Assembly: GCF_000423585.1 (NCBI RefSeq)
Contig: NZ_AUIG01000001.1
Location: 248,001 to 312,000, forward strand
DNA length: 64,000 nucleotides
Reading direction: 5' to 3'
Source: Salinimicrobium xinjiangense DSM 19287
GTDB taxonomy: Bacteria; Bacteroidota; Bacteroidia; Flavobacteriales; Flavobacteriaceae
Shown here: positions 26,161 to 35,800 of the stretch, piece by piece
How positions within the stretch are numbered: position 1 is the stretch's first letter
Layout: every line of letters starts with the position of its first letter
The notes under the pieces: generated by a model
Told to the model about the DNA's origin: nothing
Databases searched by the model: none
Seen by the model: the letters and a program-made list of their open reading frames with translations, nothing else
Made by a program: the position numbers and the translations under genes

Positions 26161-26620
26161 AGCCCGCGCAGGCGATAGCCTGCAGGCTTTGTTTTAGTTC
26201 CACCCCTTCAGGAGCACCGACCGCAGGGAGGTAATCCTGAAGGTAGAAGTACGAAGGTAGATTTACGAAGTGGGTAGTGGAAAGTCCGAAAGGCCAACAA
26301 AAAAGCCCGCGCAGGCGCTAGCCTGCAGGCTTTGTTTTAATTCCACCCCTACAGGATCACCGACCGCAGGGAGGTAATCCTATAGGTAGAAGGACGAAGG
26401 TAGATTTACGAAATGGGAAGTGGAAAGTCCGAAAGGCCAACAAAAAAGCCCGCGCAGGCGCTAGCCTGCAGGCTTTGTTTTAATTCCACCCCTACAGGAT
26501 CACCGACCGCAGGGAGGTAATCCTATAGGTAGAAGGACGAAGGTAGATTTACGAAATGGGAAGTGGAAAGTCCGAAAGGCCAACAAAAAAGCCCGCGCAG
26601 GCGCCAGCCTGCAGGCTGGG
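26161..26620. repeat. 143-bp tandem repeat with two hairpins per unit
   Basis: Units begin at 26161, 26304, 26447 and 26590, exactly 143 bp apart; the fourth is cut off after its first hairpin. Hairpin A (AGCCCGCGCAGGC-loop-GCCTGCAGGCT) varies only in its loop (GATA, GCTA, GCCA). Hairpin B (CCTTCAGGA/TCCTGAAGG in unit 1) has one compensated base-pair change and one uncompensated change in later units. The rest (TAGATTTACGAA, GGAAAGTCCGAAAGGCCAAC) is nearly invariant. Open frames across it look spurious. It fills most of the 670-bp gap after tRNA-Pro. Confidence 0.85.
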
Positions 26621-26742
26621 GGCAAGATCAAAAACCAACCCCAAAAATTTTAAGCCCCATTTAACCCTTTTCTTCCTATTTTTAACCCCGCTCAGGGAGG
26701 CATTTCCTGCAGATTTTCATAATTTTAAGGCAAACAGTATTT

Positions 26743-27567
26743 TTGGATCAGGAACCTTTATATCAGTCGAGATTTGACGCGCTTCAGTGTTGTGTCCTCA
26801 TACCTACATATAACAATCACGCTACATTAAAAAGAGTTATAGATGATGTGCTCAGCTTTACCACAAATATCATCGTGGTAAACGATGGCTCGACAGATGC
26901 TACAGCGACCATTTTATCTACTTTTGAAGAACTTCATATCATCGATATCCCGGTGAATAAGGGAAAGGGCAATGCTTTAAGGACAGGCTTTGCAGTCGCT
27001 CAGGAAAACGGCTATGAATATGCTATTGCCATGGATTCAGACGGGCAGCACTTCCCGGACGACCTTGACGTTTTTCTTAGTGCTCTTGAAACTCATACGG
27101 CAGAAGAACCTCTGCTTGTCATTGGTTCCCGAAAAATGGATGATCCCAGTGTGCCCGATAAAAGCAGTATAGGAAACCGTTTTTCTACGCTGACTTACTG
27201 GCTGGAGACAGGGATAAAACTTCAGGATACTCAGTGCGGGTATAGATTATATCCTTTACGTGCTGTAAATGAATTGAATCTTTATACTTCCCGCTTTGAG
27301 CTTGAGATCGAAGTCATCGTAAAAGCTGCCTGGGAAGGAGTAAAGGTGATCAATTTGCCGGTAAAGGTGCTCTATGATCCCGAGGAGCGGGTAACACACT
27401 TCAGACCGTGGCAGGATGTGGCCCGAATTACCATTCTAAACATTTTCTTCGTATTTATTGGGGCTTTTTACATTGCGCCGCGGAATTTACTTCGGAAGCT
27501 GAAAGTTCAAAGAGATGAACCTGTAACCGAAACCGGCTTTACCGAAGAAAAACTGCCCCTGGAATAG
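26743..27567 (+). CDS. Glycosyltransferase family 2, dolichyl-phosphate mannosyltransferase-like
   Basis: The 274-residue protein starts at TTG, which puts CVLIPTYNN at residue 17 as in relatives; no ATG is available. Motifs are VVNDGSTD (about residues 46-53), NKGKGNALRTGF and MDSDGQH (about 92-98), followed by GSRKMDDP and a Gln-Cys-Gly element (DTQCGYRLY, about 165). This is the polyprenyl-phosphate mannosyl/glucosyl transferase subgroup, which loads a sugar onto undecaprenyl phosphate. A hydrophobic segment near the C-terminus (about 225-245) may touch the membrane. It is alone after the tandem repeat and converges with the methyltransferase gene. Confidence 0.87.
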   Translation: MDQEPLYQSRFDALQCCVLIPTYNNHATLKRVIDDVLSFTTNIIVVNDGSTDATATILSTFEELHIIDIPVNKGKGNALRTGFAVAQENGYEYAIAMDSDGQHFPDDLDVFLSALETHTAEEPLLVIGSRKMDDPSVPDKSSIGNRFSTLTYWLETGIKLQDTQCGYRLYPLRAVNELNLYTSRFELEIEVIVKAAWEGVKVINLPVKVLYDPEERVTHFRPWQDVARITILNIFFVFIGAFYIAPRNLLRKLKVQRDEPVTETGFTEEKLPLE

Positions 27568-27576
27568 CAGCCGATT

Positions 27577-28752
27577 TTAGCATTTTTGACACATCAGCAC
27601 CACCTTTTCTTCAGAAAGAAGAGTAGTGAAAAAGAGATAATCAGCTCCGCCATCTTTGATTTTAAAGATCTTTCGCAGGTTTTCTACACTTTCAGGAAAA
27701 TTTCTGACCGTTATATTTGCTTTGCCCGATCCAAAGGCTTTTTTCAAATCCTTTTTCCGGTAAGGCAGGATCTTTTCAATCCTGAAACTCCTGCCGGGAA
27801 AATCTTCCACAAATCCTCCGGTAAACAGCTGTGTGTTTGGATGCAATTTTTCAAGCCCGTACTGCTCACCAAGGGCGGCGAATGATCCGCTTTTCATTAT
27901 AGCGGCATTAGGTTCATACAGATATTCCTGTGGTTCCCCATATTCTTCTTCAACCTGCTGAGAAAAAGAACTTTCGAATACCTGCTTTTTCTGCTTCTGA
28001 AAATTGATCGTTTTGATCTTAATTTCTGCTGAAGTTTCACAGTCCAGGATCCACAACAGCTCTTTTACATCATTATCAACCGCCACTATATGGATCTCCC
28101 GAACATTTTCAAGTTCCCTCAGTCCGGCCTGAATGTCGAGAAGGGGAGAGGTTTTGATCATAAGGTTTCCGGCTTTCTCCTGAAGTAGATCCAATGTTTC
28201 AGGTACGTTCGGAAGGCAATCTGAAAGCAAGAACACCCTGCCTCCTGCGTCATCGCGACGGGAAGGATCCACATAGATCCAGTCAAAAGTTTCAGATGTG
28301 TTTTTCAGAAAAGCCATTCCGTCTCCTGCTTCAGAAATGACATTTTTGGCACCTAAAATTCCGAAGTTGTGGGCGGCAATCTCCTGCAGATCCACATTCA
28401 GCTCTAAATGATAAACTTTCTCCACCTGCTTTGAAAAGAAGTAGGAATCAATTCCGAAGCCGCCGGTAAGATCCACCAGGGTTTTTCCTGAAACCAGCGA
28501 AGCTTTATATTCCGCAGTAATTTCTGAAGAGGTTTGCTCGAGATTTATATTGGGCGGATAGATTATGCCGCGGTGTTTGAACCAGGTGGGAAGTTTCTTT
28601 TCGGCTTTTTTCTTACCCGAAAGTTGTTCCAGAAGTTCGCGGGTAGAAACCTCTATAAAAGGACTGCCCTGAAATGCCATTTTTGAAGTCTCTTCTTTAA
28701 AATGGCTCTCAAGGAAATCCTGAACTTCTTTATTTAGAAGGTCTTTATTCAA
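27577..28752 (-). CDS. Class I SAM-dependent methyltransferase with THUMP-like C-domain
   Basis: The 391-residue protein has a helical N-domain, then a Rossmann methyltransferase core. The SAM-binding motif is LVDLTGGFGIDSYFFS (about residues 92-107), with an acidic ligand in HLELNV. A catalytic-type motif IYVDPSRRD (about 157-165) resembles the DPP(R) motif of RNA guanine-N2 methyltransferases. The C-terminal region matches the THUMP-like extension described in Bacteroidetes proteins. The likely substrate is RNA, but the exact base is unknown. It is the last gene of a leftward run that starts near 32.8 kb and follows the AI-2E permease with no gap. Confidence 0.8.
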   Translation of the reverse strand: MNKDLLNKEVQDFLESHFKEETSKMAFQGSPFIEVSTRELLEQLSGKKKAEKKLPTWFKHRGIIYPPNINLEQTSSEITAEYKASLVSGKTLVDLTGGFGIDSYFFSKQVEKVYHLELNVDLQEIAAHNFGILGAKNVISEAGDGMAFLKNTSETFDWIYVDPSRRDDAGGRVFLLSDCLPNVPETLDLLQEKAGNLMIKTSPLLDIQAGLRELENVREIHIVAVDNDVKELLWILDCETSAEIKIKTINFQKQKKQVFESSFSQQVEEEYGEPQEYLYEPNAAIMKSGSFAALGEQYGLEKLHPNTQLFTGGFVEDFPGRSFRIEKILPYRKKDLKKAFGSGKANITVRNFPESVENLRKIFKIKDGGADYLFFTTLLSEEKVVLMCQKC

Positions 28753-29841
28753 TTAAAGGTCGCGGGTTAGCCGTTTTACAATTTTATATTCGCTTAAAGA
28801 TTCTTTGGCGATCACTTTCATTGCAGTATAAAAAGGAACTGCGACCACCATTCCCATAATTCCCATGGTCAAGCCTGCTACCAGGATCACCAAAAAAATT
28901 TCAAGTGGATGTGAACGAACACTTGCTCCAAAAATAAGCGGCTGATTAATAAAATTGTCGATCAACTGACAAAATAAATATCCTGCCATTACGTAAATAA
29001 GTTGTGGCAGAATAATGGTCTGGAAATCGGCTCCCAGGTTACTCGAAATCACAAAGAGAGAGATTAAAATTCCTGCAATGATCGGTCCCAGATAGGGAAC
29101 TATGTTTAAAAAAGCACAGATAAAAGCAATTGCTATAGGGTTGTTGATCTCAAAGATCGACAGGAGAATGCTATATAAGATGAATAAAACTGTGATCTGC
29201 ATGGTAAGACCCACGAAATATCGGGATAGCAGCACCTTAATTTTATTAAAGACCCTCTGGAATTTATCTTCATGACCTTTATTTGCAAAAACTAAAATAC
29301 TGTTGAGCATTAATTTGCTGTCCTTTAAAAAGAAAAAGGAAATGAATATCACCGAAAAAACAGCAATAATGCCTGCACCAAGAATTCCGAAGAAATTATT
29401 GAGGTACTGCGGAATGGTAGCCAGATCAAAATTCCTTATAAATTCTGTTTGCTTAATTCCTTCAATAATATCGATCTCCTCTACGCCGAGATAATTATTG
29501 ATCTGCATATTAAGTTCATTCAGGTCGCGGGTAAATGCATCCATATCTATCTGCCCGAGGTTCTTACTTTGTTCCACCACGATTGGAATGAAAATAGTGA
29601 TGAGACCAATGAAACTGCTTAATACCAGCAGTAGAACCATCACCACGGCAATCTTGTTCGGGATCCTCAGGTGGTTGCGAAGAAAGATCACTACAGGTCT
29701 TCCTACCAGCGAAATTACTCCTGCTATAGCTATATAAACCAGTACTGACTGTATTTGGTAAAGGAAGTAAAGCAGAATAGCTATTCCCAACACGATGGCA
29801 ATAGCCCGTAAAATTCCGTAGGAAAGCTCTTTCTCGTTCAC
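28753..29841 (-). CDS. AI-2E family transporter (PerM-like permease)
   Basis: The 362-residue protein has about eight membrane helices: a pair at the N-terminus, one near residue 70, a long polar section at 100-145, then five closely packed helices to the C-terminus. Conserved AI-2E words include FFLKDSK (about 170), NIVPYLGPIIAG (about 244-255) and a Gly-rich last helix (GLTMGIMGMVVAVPF, about 325-340). Members export small molecules or ions; the family name comes from a proposed autoinducer-2 role that may not apply here. Its stop abuts the methyltransferase start, so the two are co-transcribed. Confidence 0.88.
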   Translation of the reverse strand: MNEKELSYGILRAIAIVLGIAILLYFLYQIQSVLVYIAIAGVISLVGRPVVIFLRNHLRIPNKIAVVMVLLLVLSSFIGLITIFIPIVVEQSKNLGQIDMDAFTRDLNELNMQINNYLGVEEIDIIEGIKQTEFIRNFDLATIPQYLNNFFGILGAGIIAVFSVIFISFFFLKDSKLMLNSILVFANKGHEDKFQRVFNKIKVLLSRYFVGLTMQITVLFILYSILLSIFEINNPIAIAFICAFLNIVPYLGPIIAGILISLFVISSNLGADFQTIILPQLIYVMAGYLFCQLIDNFINQPLIFGASVRSHPLEIFLVILVAGLTMGIMGMVVAVPFYTAMKVIAKESLSEYKIVKRLTRDL

Positions 29842-29860
29842 GAAGTAAATATATTATTTC

Positions 29861-30373
29861 TCATCGAACTGGCTGCAGGCTTTTTGTAATTTCAAAAAGA
29901 GCAATCCCTGCGGCATGAGTAACATTCATGCTGCTATTCCTGCCAAACATATTGATGTGAAGTAGTTTATCGGACATTTTTAAAATTCCGGAATTTATTC
30001 CTGAATTTTCATTCCCCAGTATCAGTGCAATTTTATTAAACTGCTTATAATCCAGACTTTCCACCGGCACACTTTCTTCTGCAATCTCCAGTGCCACTAG
30101 TGAATAATCCTCATCTTTCAGGCTCCTGCACACTACTTCGGAATTTTCATGCTCCTCAAAAATGACATTTTTGACAGTCGCTCTGGCAGTTCTTCTTAGC
30201 CGGTTGCTTTGGAGATTGACTTCAGTTCCACAAAAAATGATCTTTTCAATGTTGAAAGCGTCTGCCAGCCGAAACAGGCTGCCCATATTTGCCAATCCCG
30301 ATACCCCATCGAGTACCAATATCAATGGAAATTTTTTCACCTCAAAATCTGTGGTTTCGTGGGTTTTCTGCAT
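29861..30373 (-). CDS. TrmH-family (SpoU) RNA 2'-O-methyltransferase
   Basis: The 170-residue single-domain SPOUT protein has all three SpoU motifs: LDGVSGLANMGSLFR with the catalytic Arg/Asn region (about residues 20-34), LILGNENSGI (about 117-126) and NSSMNVTHAAGIALFE (about 145-160) in the trefoil knot. It probably methylates a ribose in tRNA or rRNA. It lacks the N-terminal substrate-binding domain of RlmB, fitting the TrmL/TrmH-like short class. It overlaps the preceding DUF4159 gene by one base (TAATG), so translation is coupled. Confidence 0.9.
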   Translation of the reverse strand: MQKTHETTDFEVKKFPLILVLDGVSGLANMGSLFRLADAFNIEKIIFCGTEVNLQSNRLRRTARATVKNVIFEEHENSEVVCRSLKDEDYSLVALEIAEESVPVESLDYKQFNKIALILGNENSGINSGILKMSDKLLHINMFGRNSSMNVTHAAGIALFEITKSLQPVR

Positions 30374-31017
30374 TAGTTGCTGAAGGCGTATTTAATGATA
30401 TTTGCACCCATTCGTAAAGCCTTAAGCCGCACTTCTTCGGGATCATTATGCACCTGAGGATCTTCCCAGCCATCGCCAAGATCACTTTCATATGTGAAAA
30501 GGCAGAGCAGTCGGTCATTTTCAAAAATTCCAAAGGCCTGGGGCCGTAGACCATCGTGTTCATGGATCTTTGGAAGCCCATCGGGAAAATTGTAAGCTGC
30601 AGAAAAAATGGGATGGGAGGAAGATAGCTCTTCCAGTTCTTTCTCCGGAAAGAGTTTTTTCAGCTCCCGGCGAATGTATTCATTCATGCCGTAGTTGTCA
30701 TCCATGTGCAGGAATCCGCCGCCTAAAAGGTAAGTCCTAAGGTTCTGGACTTCTTCATCACTGAAAAATACATTTCCGTGGCCGGTCATGTGAATAAAGG
30801 GATATTGAAAGATATCTGCACTTCCGGGCTCGACGGTTTGGGGCTTAGCCTCAATAGAAGTATTGATGTTTTGGTTGCAGAACTCAATAAGATTAGGCAG
30901 GGCAGTAGGATTACCGTACCAGTCGCCTCCACCTTTATATTTTAAAACAGCGATTTGCTGGCCAAAAAGGTTAAGCGTAAAGAATAGTAAGAAGATAAAA
31001 GAAAGAAGTTTTCTCAT
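30373..31017 (-). CDS. Secreted DUF4159-domain protein
   Basis: The 214-residue protein begins with a signal peptide (about 20 residues, ending LFGQ) and continues with the DUF4159 fold, related to class I glutamine amidotransferase-like domains. Visible elements are YPFIHMTGHGNVFFSDEE (about 72-89), GGGFLHMDDNYG (about 96-107) and LSSSHPIFSAAYNFPDGLP. It has no Cys nucleophile in the usual place, so catalysis is doubtful. Bacteroidetes often keep this gene beside RNA methyltransferases, as here. The function is unknown. It overlaps the TrmH-like gene by one base and follows rsmE by about 25 bp. Confidence 0.82.
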   Translation of the reverse strand: MRKLLSFIFLLFFTLNLFGQQIAVLKYKGGGDWYGNPTALPNLIEFCNQNINTSIEAKPQTVEPGSADIFQYPFIHMTGHGNVFFSDEEVQNLRTYLLGGGFLHMDDNYGMNEYIRRELKKLFPEKELEELSSSHPIFSAAYNFPDGLPKIHEHDGLRPQAFGIFENDRLLCLFTYESDLGDGWEDPQVHNDPEEVRLKALRMGANIIKYAFSN

Positions 31018-31042
31018 GTTCCTAAAATAGCAAAAAACCAGC

Positions 31043-31756
31043 TCATTCTTGTTCGTTGATTAAAGCCACAGTATGACAGGCAACCACTCCGGCAGTCTCT
31101 GTGCGAAGTCTGCTGTTTCCAAGGCTCACAGCTTCCCAGCCATTTCTTGTTGCAATTTCAATTTCTTCAGATGAGAAATCACCTTCGGGACCAATTAAAA
31201 TGGTAGTAGAAACGCCTTTTTTGATACCCCCCGAGAGTAGCTTTCTAGGCTGATCTTCCTCACAATGCGCAATAAATTTTGTTCCGTTCATCTCCTTCTT
31301 CATAAACTCTGAAAAACTTATAGGCTCATTGAGAATCGGCATTCTTGCATGCAAAGATTGTTTGAGTGCACTCTGGATCACTCTTTTAAATCTTTCCGTT
31401 TTCACTACTTTTCGTTCACTATGGTCGCAAATCACCGGAGTGATCTCCTGTACGCCAATCTCTGTGGCCTTTTCTAGAAACCATTCATAACGGTCATTCA
31501 TTTTTGTAGGGGCCACAGCGAGGTGCAGATAGTATGGTGGTGCGGGTTCCTTTTCAGCCTTCAAAATTCGGGCGCTACAGTTATTAGCATCCGCCATTGT
31601 GATCTCCGTTTCAAAGATCCAGCCTTTGCCATTAGTGAGCTGCAGGGAATCCCCCTCTTTTTTCCGAAGCACTTTTACAATATGCCGGCTTTCCTCCCTG
31701 GAAAAGCGGACTTCCTTATCATTTGCTGAAACTTCGGGATGGTAAAATAACTGCAT
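31043..31756 (-). CDS. rsmE: 16S rRNA (uracil-1498-N3)-methyltransferase RsmE
   Basis: The 237-residue protein is of normal length. It has an N-terminal PUA-like domain (about residues 1-70, with HIVKVLRKKEGD) and a SPOUT catalytic domain with LIGPEGDFSSEE (about 184-195) and LGNSRLRTETA (about 214-224), the knot that binds SAM. RsmE methylates N3 of U1498 in the decoding region of 16S rRNA. It starts 3 bp after tsaD in the same direction, linking two translation-related modification genes. Confidence 0.94.
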   Translation of the reverse strand: MQLFYHPEVSANDKEVRFSREESRHIVKVLRKKEGDSLQLTNGKGWIFETEITMADANNCSARILKAEKEPAPPYYLHLAVAPTKMNDRYEWFLEKATEIGVQEITPVICDHSERKVVKTERFKRVIQSALKQSLHARMPILNEPISFSEFMKKEMNGTKFIAHCEEDQPRKLLSGGIKKGVSTTILIGPEGDFSSEEIEIATRNGWEAVSLGNSRLRTETAGVVACHTVALINEQE

Positions 31757-31759
31757 GCC

Positions 31760-32782
31760 TTAAAATTTGATCCGTGCTTTTGCAGTGATTCCCATATCGG
31801 CAAAATCTTCAGAAATAAATTTATAATGTCCTGCTATCGCTATCATCGCAGCATTATCTGTAGTGTATTCGAATTTGGGAATATAGGTTTTCCAGCGGTA
31901 TTTTGCTTCGGCTTCTTTTAGTGTTTGTCTAATTCCGCTATTGGCTGAAACTCCACCGGCAATTGCGATCTGCCTGATGCCGGTCTGCTTTACAGCCTTC
32001 TTCAGTTTATCCATTAAAATTCCTATGATCGTATGCTGAATGGAAGCACAGATGTCTTCTATATTCTCCTCAATAAATTTCGGATCTTCCTTAATCTGTT
32101 TCTGAATAAAATACAGGATCGAAGTTTTCAATCCGCTAAAGCTAAAATTGAGCCCGTCGACTTTCGGTTTTGGGAAAGGAAATGCTTCCGGATTTCCTTT
32201 TTGAGCATATTTATCGACCAGTGGGCCACCGGGGTACGGCAGACCAAGGATCTTTGCGCTTTTGTCAAAAGCTTCTCCGACTGCGTCATCCAAAGTTTCC
32301 CCGATCACTTCCATTTTGAAGTAATCACTCACCTTCACGATCTGGGTATGACCTCCACTAATGGTAAGAGCTAAAAATGGAAATTCCGGCTTCTGAAACT
32401 CTTTTTCCTCAATAAAGTGCGCCAGGATGTGTGCCTGCATGTGATTCACATCTAGCAGCGGAATATTTAATCCCATGGAAAGGGACTTGGCAAAGGAAGT
32501 TCCTACCAGCAGAGAACCCATTAATCCGGGGCCACGGGTAAAAGCAACTGCCGAAAGATCATTCTTTGTAATTCCGGCGCGGGAAAGCGCCTCATGTATC
32601 ACCGGAACGATGTTCTGCTGGTGGGCTCTTGAAGCCAATTCGGGCACTACGCCGCCGTACTTTTGATGGATTTCCTGGGTGGCAACTACATTGGAAAGTA
32701 TCTTTCCGTTATGAAGTACCGCTGCGGCCGTATCATCACAGGAAGATTCGATGCCGAGTATATAAATATTTTGTGAAGCCAT
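31760..32782 (-). CDS. tsaD: tRNA N6-adenosine threonylcarbamoyltransferase TsaD
   Basis: The 340-residue protein starts at the ATG at 32782, which gives the usual MASQNIYILGIESSCDDT; another in-frame ATG lies 9 bp upstream. The ASKHA-fold signatures are present: GIESSCDDTAAA, the metal-binding HMQAHILAH pair (about residues 112-120), ISGGHTQIV, DDAVGEAFDK and GGVSANSGIR. TsaD transfers the threonylcarbamoyl group to A37 of tRNAs that read ANN codons. It heads the leftward run through rsmE, DUF4159, TrmH, AI-2E and methyltransferase genes, and is divergent from tamB. Confidence 0.95.
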   Translation of the reverse strand: MASQNIYILGIESSCDDTAAAVLHNGKILSNVVATQEIHQKYGGVVPELASRAHQQNIVPVIHEALSRAGITKNDLSAVAFTRGPGLMGSLLVGTSFAKSLSMGLNIPLLDVNHMQAHILAHFIEEKEFQKPEFPFLALTISGGHTQIVKVSDYFKMEVIGETLDDAVGEAFDKSAKILGLPYPGGPLVDKYAQKGNPEAFPFPKPKVDGLNFSFSGLKTSILYFIQKQIKEDPKFIEENIEDICASIQHTIIGILMDKLKKAVKQTGIRQIAIAGGVSANSGIRQTLKEAEAKYRWKTYIPKFEYTTDNAAMIAIAGHYKFISEDFADMGITAKARIKF

Positions 32783-32842
32783 CTTTAGCATTTAGGCCTG
32801 AAAATTGTTAATATTGTTCGCAAAGTTATAACATAAAAATCT

Positions 32843-35800
32843 ATCAGAAAATTCTGGAAAATACTGGGTAAAACGCTGCTCGCCCTGCTGCTGCTTTTCA
32901 TCATTTTGTTGATCGTATTTTCTATTCCCTCTGTTCAGACTTTTGTTGCCGGAAAGATCACAGATTCCCTCAAAGAATCTAAAGATGTTGACATTAACAT
33001 AGGACGTGTAGGGATCACTTACAGCGGGAAGTTGAACCTGGAGGAGGTGTTAATCCGGGATCACCATCAGGATACGCTGATCTATTCGCAGAACGTTCGT
33101 ACTTCGGTTAGCAGTCTCAGGAGTTTATATAATAACAATCCTACCCTTGGAAGTACCACCGCAAGGCAGCTTTTCTTCTACATTAAGGTATATGAAGGGG
33201 AAGAAAGGGATAATCTCAATATTTTTCTGAACAAGCTGAAGTCCCAGAAACAGAAGGAACCTACGCCTTTTTTGATGGAGATCGACCGGCTGGAGGTGCT
33301 CGACGGTAAATTCAGATACATCAATTATAATCTCAATTATCCGGAAGTTGTAGTCATCGATGATCTTAATATTAACGCTGTCGACTTTTTACTTGAAGAT
33401 TCAGACGTTTATGTTGATATCAGGAAATTTTCGGGATACGAGCGCCGGGGGATAGATTTGAGAAATTTAAATACCCGTTTTACCTATACTTCCGAAGAGA
33501 TGAGTCTGCAGGACCTGCAGATCGAGACTCCCGGCTCTTCTATAGATTCAGATATCAGGTTTGATATCACCAACGGTTTCGCCGGATTCATCAATAAAGT
33601 GCCTGTAAGGGCAGAATTCAGACCATCCACAATTTCAACTAATGATCTGATTGTTTTTTACGACAAATTTGGTCCCGATCAGAAAATAAATTTTTCGACT
33701 ACCCTGGAAGGAATTCTGAATGATTTTGTGCTGTCCGATCTGCGAATGAATGGCCTTGACCGCACCCGGCTGGAAGGAGAGTTGAGGATTCAAAATTCCC
33801 TGTCTACAGAAGAAGAGGAATTCTCACTGGACGGGAGGGTTTCCCATCTTTCCACAAATTATTACGACCTTATAAACCTTCTACCCGGCCTGTTAAAAGA
33901 TCAGCTGCCGGTGGAATTACGGGAATTTGGTAATGTGCAAATGGATGGAAAGATCTTTGTTTCCGAAAACTCATTACGGACTAATTCCAGGCTTTTGTCC
34001 CAATTGGGCACTGCAGATGTTGACCTTAAAATGAATGGTTTATCGGGGGATGTGATTCCTTCTTATGAAGGCCAGCTTCGTGCCAGGAATTTTAATATTG
34101 GCCGACTTGCCAATGTGAAAGATCTGGGTACGACGTCTTTTAATGTCACTTTTGATGGTCGCGGATTCACAGCAGAAACCTTGAATTCTCAGATCAGGGG
34201 AGCGGTATCAAGTCTTGTTTACCGAGGTTATAACTATAATAATTTAAAGATTCGCGGAACTTTAAGAGCGCCGCTCTTCAACGGAAATTTTATTTCTCTT
34301 GATCCAAACCTGCAGATGGAATTCAATGGCCTCGCCGATTTTTCTGAAAAAACCAACGTTTACGACTTTGAGGCTGCCGTTGCTCATGCCGATCTCGCTG
34401 CAATGAACCTGGTACAAAGAGATAGCGTTTCTGTTTTCCAGGGAGATGTCATTATGAATATGCGCGGAACCAATCTGAATAATTTCGAAGGACAGATCTA
34501 TCTTCTTAATACTTCCTATAAAAACGAGAACGATATTTACTCTTTTAGAGACCTTGATATTACATCAAGCTTCGATGGGGAAGTGCGTACCATTGAAGTA
34601 CATTCTCCCGATGTGATCAACGGGAAGGTGGAAGGAGTTTTCGACATATCCGAAGTACCTGCTCTTGTGGAAAACGCGATAGGAAGCCTGTATGCGAACT
34701 ATAGGCCTAACAAGATCACCACCAATCAATATCTCACTTTCGATTTTGATATTTACAATAAAATCGTAGAAGTATTTTTCCCGGAGATCACTCTGGCTCC
34801 AAATACTTTTATCCGCGGAAGTGTGGAGTCTGACGAATCTGAGTTCCGGCTTGCTTTTCGCTCACCCCAAATTAATGCGTACAACAACCTGTTTGAAAAG
34901 GTGAATATTCAGGTGGATAATTCGAATCCGCTCTTTAATACTTTTATAGAGATTGACAGCGTTGCGACGGGAATTTACAATATCAAGGATTTTAATCTTA
35001 TCAATGTTACCCTTAACGATACGCTCTTTATAAGATCAGAATTCCGGGGCGGCCCAAGGAGTGATGATATTTTCAACCTGAATATGTACCACACCATAAA
35101 TGAAAACAATAACTCTGTGGTGGGTATGCAGCGCTCAGATATTGTTTTTAAGGAAAGTACCTGGCAATTAAATGCTGAAGGAAACCGGTCAAACAGGGTC
35201 ATCTTTTCTGAAGGTTTTTCCAATCTAAGAGTAGATTCTTTAGTATTGAGTCATCAGGACGAGGAAATAAGGCTCACAGGCCAAATGCGCGACAGTACCT
35301 ACAAGGATTTTCAAATGGAGTTCGATAATGTTGACCTTTACAAGATCACTCCGGAGATTAACAGCCTCGATATGGGAGGGATCGTCAACGGTACGCTTAA
35401 TCTGTTGCAAAAGGAAGGCGCTTATTTTCCAAATACTTCTCTTACTGTAAGGGACCTTACCATCAATAATCAAATGCTTGGAAACCTTAACCTCGATGTG
35501 ATGGGAAACAGGGATCTGAGCTTTTACAACGTAAATACTACTTTAAGGAATTCCGGGCTGGAGTCCCTTTCGGCTATTGGTGAAATAGTGATCGACGGAG
35601 ATAACCCCGAAATTGATCTGGAAGTTTCCCTGCGCAATTTCAATATGGCAGCCTTTAGTCCCCTGGGGCGGGATGTGATAAGTAATATCCGGGGCTTTGT
35701 CTCGGGAGAAGCAGATGTGACCGGAGATTACCGGAATCCTGATATTAATGGCCGACTTTTTCTCAACCGGGCAGGTCTTAAAATTCCATACCTCAATGTG

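Noticed and set aside
25970-26234. Overlapping open frames on both strands across tRNA-Pro and the tandem repeat
   Set aside because: They read through the tRNA and its terminator hairpin and are repeat-encoded, with no start context.
26556-26777. Short rightward open frame at the end of the 143-bp repeat
   Set aside because: It is mostly repeat sequence and overlaps the start of the real glycosyltransferase gene in another frame.
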